From an uncultured Alphaproteobacteria bacterium (GTDB lineage Bacteria > Pseudomonadota > Alphaproteobacteria > Micavibrionales > Micavibrionaceae), in the NCBI GenBank assembly GCA_934538895.1, contig CAKTCH010000082.1:1-6912 (forward strand): a stretch of 6,912 nt of DNA. Reading direction: 5' to 3'. The notes beneath the pieces are model-generated. The model saw only the letters and a program-made list of their open reading frames with translations. It did not search any database and had not been told where the DNA came from. This document shows positions 1-5,731 of this stretch, piece after piece; the stretch's first letter is position 1; each line of letters begins with the position of its first letter. The position numbers were made by a program, and so were the translations under genes.

Positions 1-522
1 GATGAGGACGGCGCGCGGTATAAGGCCGCCTATTTCGAGCGCTTCGATAATATCTGGTGCCATGGCGACTGGATCGAGCGCACCGCGCACCATCATGGAG
101 GGGGCGGCTTTATCATCCATGGCCGTTCCGACGCGACGCTCAATCCCGGCGGGGTGCGGATCGGCACGGCGGAGATTTACCGTCAGGTCGAACAGGTTCC
201 GGAAGTGTTCGAGTCGATCGCCGTGGGACAGGACTGGGATAACGACGTGCGCGTCATCCTGTTCGTGCGCATGAAGGAAGGCCAGCTGCTGACCGACGAT
301 GTGAGGGACCGTATCCGGAAACAGATCCGCGCGGGTGCTTCGCCACGTCACGTCCCGGCCAAAATCATTCAGGTTGACGACATCCCCCGCACCAAATCCA
401 ACAAGATCGTCGAATTGGCGGTGCGGGAGGTCATCCATGGTCGCCCAGTGAAGAATGTCGAGGCGCTGGCCAATCCGGAAGCGCTGTCTCTTTATAAAGG
501 TTTGAGCGAGTTATCGAATTAG
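1..522 (+). CDS. aacS: Acetoacetyl-CoA synthetase (acetoacetate-CoA ligase), C-terminal part
   Basis: This is the last 173 residues of an ANL-superfamily acyl-CoA synthetase, open from the left edge to TAG at 520-522. The family activates acetoacetate with ATP and CoA to acetoacetyl-CoA in the cytosol, returning ketone bodies from polyhydroxybutyrate breakdown to central metabolism. The fragment shows the ribose-binding HGDW motif (about codons 21-24), then GRSDATLNPGGVRIGTAEIY, the adenylate-binding and hinge segment very characteristic of this enzyme rather than of acetyl-CoA synthetase. Near the end is the A10-type motif PRTKSNKIVE with the catalytic lysine at codon 135 of the fragment; the usual SGK reads SNK. 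The tail resembling VKNVEALANPEAL is also typical of the family. Full-length members have about 650 residues, so roughly three quarters lie outside. No hairpin terminator is visible after the stop. A propionyl-CoA synthetase is less likely because of the GTAEIY and ALANPEAL signatures. Confidence 0.93.
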   Translation, partial: DEDGARYKAAYFERFDNIWCHGDWIERTAHHHGGGGFIIHGRSDATLNPGGVRIGTAEIYRQVEQVPEVFESIAVGQDWDNDVRVILFVRMKEGQLLTDDVRDRIRKQIRAGASPRHVPAKIIQVDDIPRTKSNKIVELAVREVIHGRPVKNVEALANPEALSLYKGLSELSN

Positions 523-562
523 CAGTTGTTTTATTAGAGACGTAGTATTCAACGGCTTTATA

Positions 563-591
563 TTGACATAATAAAAAGTATGTTATATGGT
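563..591 (+). promoter_or_regulatory. Sigma70-type promoter, possibly giving a leaderless mRNA
   Basis: A perfect -35 hexamer TTGACA lies at 563-568. A 17-nt AT-rich spacer leads to TATGGT at 586-591, which matches the -10 consensus at 4 of 6 positions. Transcription would be expected about 7 nt past the -10, at 597-598, exactly at the ATG of the metallopeptidase gene. An overlapping alternative -10 is TATATG at 584-589 with a 15-nt spacer. No Shine-Dalgarno precedes the ATG, which fits a leaderless message. The site is inferred from sequence only. Confidence 0.5.
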
Positions 592-596
592 GCGGG

Positions 597-1367
597 ATGC
601 AATGGGAATATAATCCAGATATTCATGCACAACATGCTTGGCGGCTTGCTGAGTTGCAAACGGCTATGTCAGGTGCGCCGGTGGCGTTGCGCGCACTCGT
701 GCGTATGACAGGTGCTTCTTCTGTCGGTGAGGTGCTGATGCAGACCTGCGGGTTACAGGATTGTAGAGTTGCGCTGATTAACGACCTGCCGTATTACGGG
801 CTTGCTATCCCCGCCGGGCAAGCTGTGGGAGATGGTGGGTTGATCTTATTATCTTCCGACCAGCAGGTTTGGTCCGATGGCTTGGGTCCGTTCATTCTGG
901 CCCATGAGATGGCCCATATTATGCAGGATGCCGCGGGTTTGCTGAATGTGCCTTCCATGGCGGGTGTACGTTATGCTTTCCCGTCAGATGCCACCAGCGA
1001 AGAGCATGTGGATCTCACTATTCTTACTGAAAGGTCGGCGGATGCGGTCGCGACGCTGGTTTGCCTTACTCATCCAGATGCTGAAAGTTTTTCGGCGCTA
1101 TCCGCAGAAGGCTCGTTGCGGGGGTTGTTCGCGGCTTGCCGTGATTGGCTGAACGCGCGAAAAAGCGGGCCGTGCCGTGCTGACGTGCTGATCGATCCCG
1201 ATCAGATTGATCAAACGGCTTTGCGTTATTATGCGTCTTACGTGCGCGACCTATCCCTTTCCGGGATGTTTAATATGAATGCTGCATCTATCCGTGAACG
1301 CACAGTTCCCCGCATTTGTCGACAAGCGCGGCTTATTGAAGGATTGGCGGCGTACATCCCTCTTTGA
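597..1367 (+). CDS. Putative zinc metallopeptidase (HExxH), orphan
   Basis: The product is a 256-residue protein of unknown function with gluzincin-like zinc-site features. The motif FILAHEMAHIMQ places HExxH at H103-H107. A second acidic helix, TERSADAVATLV, supplies a likely third ligand, E145, with D149 four residues later; this spacing resembles the E-x-x-x-D helix of ImmA/IrrE-like and related small bacterial metallopeptidases. No signal peptide or membrane segment is visible, so it is probably cytosolic. No DNA-binding domain or repressor partner lies beside it, unlike typical ImmA pairs. ATG 597 is the only ATG in frame after the stop at 564-566, and it has no Shine-Dalgarno. The gene is more AT-rich at its start (25 of 60 G+C at 601-660) than the next gene (43 of 60 at 1561-1620), which could reflect transfer. 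It may belong to one of the DUF-type putative metallopeptidase families of alphaproteobacteria. The substrate is unknown. Confidence 0.82.
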   Translation: MQWEYNPDIHAQHAWRLAELQTAMSGAPVALRALVRMTGASSVGEVLMQTCGLQDCRVALINDLPYYGLAIPAGQAVGDGGLILLSSDQQVWSDGLGPFILAHEMAHIMQDAAGLLNVPSMAGVRYAFPSDATSEEHVDLTILTERSADAVATLVCLTHPDAESFSALSAEGSLRGLFAACRDWLNARKSGPCRADVLIDPDQIDQTALRYYASYVRDLSLSGMFNMNAASIRERTVPRICRQARLIEGLAAYIPL

Positions 1368-1421
1368 ACATCCTGCCGTATCATACGCAAGATTATATAG
1401 AGATGGGTGCTGATTATTTTC

Positions 1422-1446
1422 TGGAAAAAACTATTGCTTTTTTCTA
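1422..1446. repeat. A/T-rich inverted repeat (possible weak terminator or bent DNA)
   Basis: GAAAAAA at 1424-1430 is complementary to TTTTTTC at 1438-1444 around a 7-nt loop. Two more outer pairs are possible (G1423 with T1445 as a wobble, T1422 with A1446). The stem is almost entirely A-T, so the hairpin is thermally weak. The A-tract and T-tract could instead bend the DNA upstream of the aminotransferase promoter. It lies in the 125-nt gap between the metallopeptidase and aminotransferase genes, the most AT-rich stretch in the window. Confidence 0.3.
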
Positions 1447-1479
1447 TATATTTCAGGAAGTTATTATTTTTTAGCCTAT

Positions 1480-1484
1480 AAAGG
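1480..1484 (+). promoter_or_regulatory. Ribosome binding site that decides the aminotransferase start
   Basis: AAAGG at 1480-1484 lies 8 nt before ATG 1493. The in-frame GTG at 1484, which would add three residues, overlaps this motif. The only other purine-rich candidate, AGGAAG at 1455-1460, is too far upstream of the GTG to serve it. The ATG at 1493 is therefore preferred. Confidence 0.55.
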
Positions 1485-1492
1485 TGTGCGGC

Positions 1493-2662
1493 ATGGAGCC
1501 GGTTTTCGATTTGAAATTGCGTCATATCGTTGAGAATCTCTCTCCCAACGCGGGGGCGGAGATCGTGCGTTATGGCCGCCGTAAGGCGGGCGTGCTGTCG
1601 CTGGGGCAGGGCGAGGGCGATCTGGCGACTCCGGAATTCATCATCCGGGCGGTCGAGAAAGCGATGATGGCGGGCAAGACGTTCTATGGTCCGGTGCTCG
1701 GCCATGAGGAATTGCGTCAGGAAATCGCCACATATTATGCGCGTCTGCACGGGGTCGATCTGCCATCGCACCGCGTGTTCGTGACCGGGTCGGGGACGAC
1801 GGCCATGCATCTGGCGCTGACGGCGATTCTGGACGAGGACGATGAAGCGGTGGCGGTGACGCCGATCTGGAAGAACCTGCTGGGCGCGGTGGAGCTGGCG
1901 GAGGCGCATGTGCGCGAGGTGCCGCTGCGTTATGAGGGGGGAAGCTGGCATCTCGATCTCGATCAGCTGTTCGACGCCTGCACGTCGAAGACGCGCGTGA
2001 TGCTGATTACGTCGCCTTCGAACCCGGCGGGCTGGGTGATGACGCGCGAGGAAATGCGCGCGGTGCTGGCGTTCGCGCGGGCGCGGGATATCTGGATTCT
2101 CTCCGACGAGGTTTATGCGCGCACCACCTATGACATTTCACATGCGCCGAGCTTTCTGGAAGTAGCGGCGCCGGACGACAAGCTTTTTATCGTCAACAGC
2201 TTTTCGAAAAACTGGGCGATGACGGGCTGGCGTCTGGGGTGGATCGTCGGCCCCGCCGCCGCCGAAAGCGTTATTCGCGATATCGCCATCTACGACAATA
2301 TGGGCCCGCCCAGTTTCACGCAGTTCGGCGGCGTCGAGGCCTTGCGTCATGGAGAACCGTTCATCCAGGAGCAGATGGCGTTATGGCGGGCGAACCGCGA
2401 TCTGGTGCATGAGGCGTTCCGCGCGACCAACCGCATCGAGGCGGACAAGCCGGCGGCGACCTTTTACAGTTTCTTCAAGGTGGACGGCGAACCGGACAGC
2501 CTGGCCTTTGCGCGCCGCCTGATCGATGAAGTGTCGCTATCCATGGCGCCGGGCTGCGCCTTCGGCAAGGTCGGCTGCGATTACATGCGGCTGTGTTTCG
2601 CGGTGTCGAAACCGCGCCTAGAGGATGCGCTTGACCGCCTGAGCACGGCGATCAGGAGATAG
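1493..2662 (+). CDS. Class I/II PLP-dependent aminotransferase (aspartate aminotransferase-like)
   Basis: This is a complete 389-residue fold-type I aminotransferase of normal family length. Such enzymes move an amino group between an amino acid and a 2-oxoacid using pyridoxal phosphate in the cytosol. Visible signatures, numbered from ATG 1493, are SLGQGEGD near the N-terminus, the SPSNPAG motif, DEVYA with D205 (contacts the PLP ring nitrogen) and Y208, SFSKNWAMTGWRLGW with the Schiff-base lysine K239, and YMRLCFA with R366, the arginine that holds the substrate carboxylate. The pattern matches aspartate/aromatic aminotransferase subgroups, but the amino acid used cannot be read from sequence. 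GTG 1484 in the same frame would give 392 residues. AAAGG spaced 8 nt from ATG 1493 favours the ATG. An RNA methyltransferase gene follows after 9 nt, so the two are probably cotranscribed. GC rises sharply relative to the gene upstream. Confidence 0.93.
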   Translation: MEPVFDLKLRHIVENLSPNAGAEIVRYGRRKAGVLSLGQGEGDLATPEFIIRAVEKAMMAGKTFYGPVLGHEELRQEIATYYARLHGVDLPSHRVFVTGSGTTAMHLALTAILDEDDEAVAVTPIWKNLLGAVELAEAHVREVPLRYEGGSWHLDLDQLFDACTSKTRVMLITSPSNPAGWVMTREEMRAVLAFARARDIWILSDEVYARTTYDISHAPSFLEVAAPDDKLFIVNSFSKNWAMTGWRLGWIVGPAAAESVIRDIAIYDNMGPPSFTQFGGVEALRHGEPFIQEQMALWRANRDLVHEAFRATNRIEADKPAATFYSFFKVDGEPDSLAFARRLIDEVSLSMAPGCAFGKVGCDYMRLCFAVSKPRLEDALDRLSTAIRR

Positions 2663-2671
2663 CGCCGGGGC

Positions 2672-3238
2672 ATGAACGATATGAGCATGAAACGCGGTTA
2701 TTTCGGCGTCGGCGTCCAGGGGATCAGCAAGGAAGGCAATATCGGCAGCCTGCTGCGCACCACCCACGCGTTCGGGGGCAGTTTTTTCTTCACCATCGCG
2801 CCGGGGCTGGATGTCGGGGGGTTCCGCGTTTCCGATACGTCGGGGGCGTTCGACCATATGCCTTACTATGAATATGCCAGCGTCGGTGAACTGATGCTGC
2901 CGGGTGGTTGCACGCTGGTGGGGGTGGAACTGACGGACGAGTCCATCGCGTTGCCGAGTTTTCGCCATCCGGCCCGCGCGGCCTATGTGCTGGGGCCGGA
3001 AATGGGCAGCCTGTCGCCGGAACTGACCGCCCTATGCGATTTCGTGATTAAAATTCCGATGAAGTTTTGCGTCAATGTGGGTGTCGCCGGGGCGATCGTC
3101 ATGTATGACCGGCTGATCTCGAACAACCGTTTTCCCGACCGCCCGGTCAGGACGGGCGGCCCCGATATGGAAGCGCTGGCCCCCGTGCCGCCGCGCCGCA
3201 AGACGCCTTTCTCACGCCGCAAAGCCAGAGAACAATAG
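2672..3238 (+). CDS. SpoU/TrmH-family RNA 2'-O-methyltransferase
   Basis: This 188-residue protein has the three SPOUT (TrmH/SpoU) motifs in order, so it probably transfers methyl from S-adenosylmethionine to a ribose 2'-OH in tRNA or rRNA. Motif 1 is NIGSLLRT (residues 23-30), with N23 and the catalytic-type R29. Motif 2 is YVLGPEMGSLSPE (105-117), with E110 and the cofactor-loop glycines. Motif 3 is IPMKFCVNVGVAGAIVMYD (128-146), forming the trefoil knot. Motif 3 departs from the usual SLN, reading CVN, and motif 2 has GPE in place of GNE. The protein lacks an N-terminal RNA-binding extension such as RlmB carries, and ends in an Arg/Lys-rich tail (174-188) that could bind RNA. ATG 2672 was taken as start; in-frame ATGs at 2681 and 2687 are alternatives, and AGGAG at 2654-2658 is rather far from all of them. 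It sits 9 nt after the aminotransferase gene, so coupling is likely. The exact RNA target is unknown. Confidence 0.9.
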   Translation: MNDMSMKRGYFGVGVQGISKEGNIGSLLRTTHAFGGSFFFTIAPGLDVGGFRVSDTSGAFDHMPYYEYASVGELMLPGGCTLVGVELTDESIALPSFRHPARAAYVLGPEMGSLSPELTALCDFVIKIPMKFCVNVGVAGAIVMYDRLISNNRFPDRPVRTGGPDMEALAPVPPRRKTPFSRRKAREQ

Positions 3239-3252
3239 ATAAATAGCGTCCG

Positions 3253-3272
3253 CCCGCGCCTTTTCGGGTTTT
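3253..3272 (+). terminator. Weak hairpin plus T-run after the RNA methyltransferase gene
   Basis: CCCG at 3253-3256 can pair with CGGG at 3265-3268, and a TTTT run follows at 3269-3272. The stem has only 4 bp and the loop is 8 nt, so this is at best a poor intrinsic terminator. Its place, 14 nt past the stop and before the next promoter region, is suitable. Confidence 0.22.
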
Positions 3273-3291
3273 CCGGGACGAACAGGGGCGC

Positions 3292-3297
3292 TATACT
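3292..3297 (+). promoter_or_regulatory. Possible -10 element for the IalB-like gene
   Basis: TATACT at 3292-3297 matches the -10 consensus at 5 of 6 positions and would start transcription near 3304, about 37 nt before the ATG. The expected -35 region around 3269-3275 (TTTTCC) matches poorly, so the call rests on the -10 box and its position. Confidence 0.3.
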
Positions 3298-3328
3298 TAT
3301 ATACGTCTTGCTTGTTCGTCTTCAGAAT

Positions 3329-3333
3329 AAGGA
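3329..3333 (+). promoter_or_regulatory. Ribosome binding site that decides the IalB-like start
   Basis: AAGGA at 3329-3333 stands 7 nt before ATG 3341. This supports the ATG over an upstream in-frame TTG at 3308, which would put charged, non-signal residues ahead of the signal peptide. Confidence 0.65.
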
Positions 3334-3340
3334 AAATCCC

Positions 3341-3856
3341 ATGCTTCTTCGTACCGCCTTGCCTTTCTTTTGTGCCGTGGCCCTGTCCCTGCCGATGTCT
3401 GCCGCCCATGCCGCCGAAACCCGCCTGCTCGGGGAGTTCGGCGCGTGGCAAAGCTGGGAGATGGAGGAGGAAGGCGGCAAGGTTTGCTACATGCTTGCGG
3501 AACCGACCAAGGATCAGGGCGCTTATAAAGTGCGTGGCAAAATCTACGCGGTGATTACTCACCGCCCGGCGGAGGGCACCAAAAACGTTTTCAGCTACAA
3601 CGCCGGTTATGATTATCAGCCCAAGAGCGAGGCGCTGCTGAAAATCGGCGAGAAGAAATTCGGCCTGTTCACGCAGGGCGAAACCGCGTGGGCGCCTGAT
3701 GCCAATACCGACAACATGATCGCCGAGAGCCTGCGCAAAGGGTCATCTTTGGTTGTAACCGGCACGTCTTCTCGCGGCACGGCGACCACCGACACTTTTA
3801 GTTTGAAGGGTTCGGGGGCGGCGCATGATGCCATTAACAGGGCTTGCGGGGTTTAA
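3341..3856 (+). CDS. Invasion-associated locus B (IalB) family exported protein
   Basis: The 171-residue product begins with a clear Sec signal peptide: MLLR, a hydrophobic stretch, then AAHA with likely cleavage after A24. It is therefore predicted to be periplasmic. The mature part matches the alphaproteobacterial IalB family, named after a Bartonella protein linked to erythrocyte invasion but widespread in free-living relatives. Recognisable blocks are the WQSW region (36-39), GKVCYMLAEP with C49, an RG-x-x-Y strand followed by THRPAEG, and GTSSRGTATTDTFSLKG (141-157). The protein ends with a helix closing in INRAC, C169. C49 and C169 are the only cysteines in the mature chain and could form a disulfide. 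Start choice follows the AAGGA site at 3329. It appears to be a single-gene unit. A real role in invasion should not be assumed; in most relatives the function is unknown. Confidence 0.88.
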   Translation: MLLRTALPFFCAVALSLPMSAAHAAETRLLGEFGAWQSWEMEEEGGKVCYMLAEPTKDQGAYKVRGKIYAVITHRPAEGTKNVFSYNAGYDYQPKSEALLKIGEKKFGLFTQGETAWAPDANTDNMIAESLRKGSSLVVTGTSSRGTATTDTFSLKGSGAAHDAINRACGV

Positions 3857-4140
3857 CCGGGCTTTTTTCAAGGATGTATCGATCACGCCGTTTTGCAAAA
3901 AATTACAGGGAAGTGGGTTGAGAAACGGCGGAAAAGCGCCATTATTCTCATAAGTTAAGTTAATATCCTCTGATATTTCATTGCATTACGGAAAATCATA
4001 GTTGCAGCCGCTATTTTGCTATGCTAACCATTCACAGTCCCGTGTACGATTAGTCAGACAGTAATGTTTTATTAAGAGCTGTCCGGGACCTGAAAGAACA
4101 ATAGACGACGCTTGGAAGTAACAACGCAGTATCTTATTGA
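3857..4140. other. AT-rich intergenic leader region upstream of the M23 peptidase gene
   Basis: This 284-nt gap holds no credible gene. It contains a T6 run at 3863-3868 without a proper stem, a short tandem TAAGT TAAGT at 3951-3960, an inverted repeat at 3962-3977, and a TATGCT -10-like hexamer at 4020-4025 with no good -35 at the usual spacing. GTCCCG at 4037-4042 could pair with CGGGAC at 4084-4089, and the latter is part of a local palindrome GTCCGGGAC (4081-4089). The promoter of the peptidase gene is presumably here, but I cannot place it confidently. Confidence 0.4.
3962..3977. repeat. Perfect short inverted repeat AATATC-CTCT-GATATT
   Basis: AATATC (3962-3967) and GATATT (3972-3977) are exact reverse complements around a 4-nt CTCT spacer. 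It lies in the middle of the intergenic region upstream of the M23 gene, immediately after TAAGT direct repeats. Size and symmetry would suit a dimeric repressor site, but an AT-rich region can produce this by chance. Confidence 0.3.
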
Positions 4141-5727
4141 ATGACTTATTGTCGATTTTCCCCGCATTCTACGCCTGACTGGCAGGCTTTACTCAACAAG
4201 CTGAATGGCTATGTGCCGGTGCGGCACCGCCATGTGCTGACACGCGAGGGGCATTTGCGTCTGCGCGTCCTGCTCTCCGGCGCGACGACGGCCATGCTGT
4301 TGCTGACCGCCGGCGGTATTGCGACCATGAATGCCGCCGATATCGTGGCACATGGCACGTCCCATGGGCGGATGCAGCAACTGGCGTCGGTTGAACCGGC
4401 CAGCGGCGCGGCCCTGGAAGTGGTAAACGGACAGCACGATCCTGTAGCGATCGAACGCCTGGCGGCGGCGCAAAAGCGCCTGCAACGTTACAAGCGTGAC
4501 GAGGAAACGGATACCGTGGCGCAGGCTTCGGCGGAATACGCCGCGCTGGCGACAGCCGCGCAGGAAGAGATTGCCGATCCTGACGCTCCGCATGAAGAAA
4601 TCATCAAGATCGGCAAGGGCGACACATTCGGAGAAGTGTTGCAGCGCGCCGGGCTGAGTCCGGTGGAAGTGCATAACGCCGCCGAGGTGATAAAGAAGCA
4701 TTACGACCCGCGCGCATTGAAGCTGGGCCAGACGGTTCGCTTGCGCTATGACCGCGCCGAAGACGCCGCGGGGGCGCAACTGGCTTCTCTTGCCATGGAG
4801 ATCGACGCCGTGCGCAGCGTGAATCTGAGCCGCGACGATTCCGCGCTCGGTTTCAAGGCTGAAATCGATGAAAAAGAGATACTGAGAAAAGTGGAGGCCC
4901 GGCGGGCCGATATCGAGACTTCGCTTTACGGTTCCGCGCTGAAGGCTGGCCTGCCGCGCGCCGTGGTGGCCGATGCCATCCGCGTTTATTCCTATGACGT
5001 CGATTTCCAGCGCGATGTGCGCCGTGGCGACAGCATGGAAGTACTCTATGAACAATATGAAACGGAAGACGGTCGCCAGGTGAAAACCGGCGATATTTTA
5101 ATGGCCCGGATCAATGTGGGCGGTGTGGTGAAGACTGCTTACCGTTATGAAACCAAAGATGGCCGTGTCGATTTCTTTACCGAAGACGGCAAAAGTATGC
5201 GTAAGGCGCTGATGAAAACGCCTATCGACGGCGCGCGTATTTCCTCGGGCTTCGGCGTGCGCCGCCACCCGGTTCTGGGCAATACCAAGATGCATAAGGG
5301 GATGGATTTCGCGGCGCCGACCGGCACGCCGATCTATGCCGCCGGCGACGGCACGATTGAAAGAGCGGGCCGTTTCAGCTCCTACGGCAACTATGTCAGC
5401 ATCCGCCACAACGGCGCAACCAAAACCGCGTATGCGCACATGAGTCGCTTTGCCAAGGGTATCACGCCGGGTACGCGCGTGAAGCAGGGGCAGGTGATCG
5501 GCTATGTCGGTACCACGGGCCGTTCCACAGGTCCGCATCTGCATTTCGAAGTCATTGAAAACGGCGTGCAGGTCAACCCGCGTAATATGAAGACCCAGCA
5601 GGGCGAGAGCCTTAAAGGCACGGAGCTGGCACATTTCAAGGACCAGATCCGCAGGATCGACAGCCAGTTCGCTTCTTTGACGCGCGGCATGAAAATGGCC
5701 AGCGTTTCCCAGGCGGCGGTCAACTAA
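4141..5727 (+). CDS. M23 (LytM) family peptidoglycan endopeptidase, MepM/ShyA-like
   Basis: This 528-residue envelope protein probably cuts peptide cross-links in peptidoglycan to allow wall growth. In order it has a short basic cytosolic N-terminus, one hydrophobic signal-anchor segment (about 43-63), an Ala/Glu/Gln-rich possibly helical linker (104-145), an OapA/LysM-like wall-binding domain (about 154-202, starting IKIGKGDTFGEVL), a Csd3/ShyA-type middle domain (about 257-355, SLYGSALKAGL onward), and the catalytic LytM domain (about 365-480). The zinc site is complete: H385 and D389 in MHKGMDF, H433 in YAHM, and H466/H468 in GPHLHFE. It is thus expected to be an active enzyme, not a degenerate activator such as EnvC. 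Translation begins directly after an in-frame TGA at 4138-4140, so no longer form exists, and no Shine-Dalgarno is near. It is somewhat longer than E. coli MepM (about 440). It converges with ghrA across 4 nt. Confidence 0.92.
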   Translation: MTYCRFSPHSTPDWQALLNKLNGYVPVRHRHVLTREGHLRLRVLLSGATTAMLLLTAGGIATMNAADIVAHGTSHGRMQQLASVEPASGAALEVVNGQHDPVAIERLAAAQKRLQRYKRDEETDTVAQASAEYAALATAAQEEIADPDAPHEEIIKIGKGDTFGEVLQRAGLSPVEVHNAAEVIKKHYDPRALKLGQTVRLRYDRAEDAAGAQLASLAMEIDAVRSVNLSRDDSALGFKAEIDEKEILRKVEARRADIETSLYGSALKAGLPRAVVADAIRVYSYDVDFQRDVRRGDSMEVLYEQYETEDGRQVKTGDILMARINVGGVVKTAYRYETKDGRVDFFTEDGKSMRKALMKTPIDGARISSGFGVRRHPVLGNTKMHKGMDFAAPTGTPIYAAGDGTIERAGRFSSYGNYVSIRHNGATKTAYAHMSRFAKGITPGTRVKQGQVIGYVGTTGRSTGPHLHFEVIENGVQVNPRNMKTQQGESLKGTELAHFKDQIRRIDSQFASLTRGMKMASVSQAAVN

Positions 5728-5731
5728 TCCA

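Noticed and set aside
1238..1951. Long minus-strand open frame (237 codons) across the metallopeptidase end and aminotransferase start
   Set aside because: It lies opposite two well-supported genes, its product is rich in Arg, His and Gln as expected for an antisense shadow of GC-rich coding DNA, and it shows no recognisable domain.
3846..3868. Candidate terminator after the IalB-like gene (G-rich stretch followed by T6)
   Set aside because: Only about a 3-bp stem (CGG with CCG) can form before the T-run; the GGTTTAACC palindrome is too tight to fold.
3951..3963. Possible CtrA binding site (two TTAA boxes)
   Set aside because: The two TTAA boxes are separated by a single base, not the 7-bp spacing of the CtrA consensus.
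4021..4053. Ten-codon open frame upstream of the M23 gene as a leader peptide
   Set aside because: No Shine-Dalgarno, no codon run suggestive of attenuation, and no adjacent terminator/antiterminator pair.
4189..5055. Minus-strand open frame of 288 codons opposite the M23 gene
   Set aside because: The plus strand has a clear multi-domain peptidase here; the antisense product has His/Arg-rich composition and no motif.
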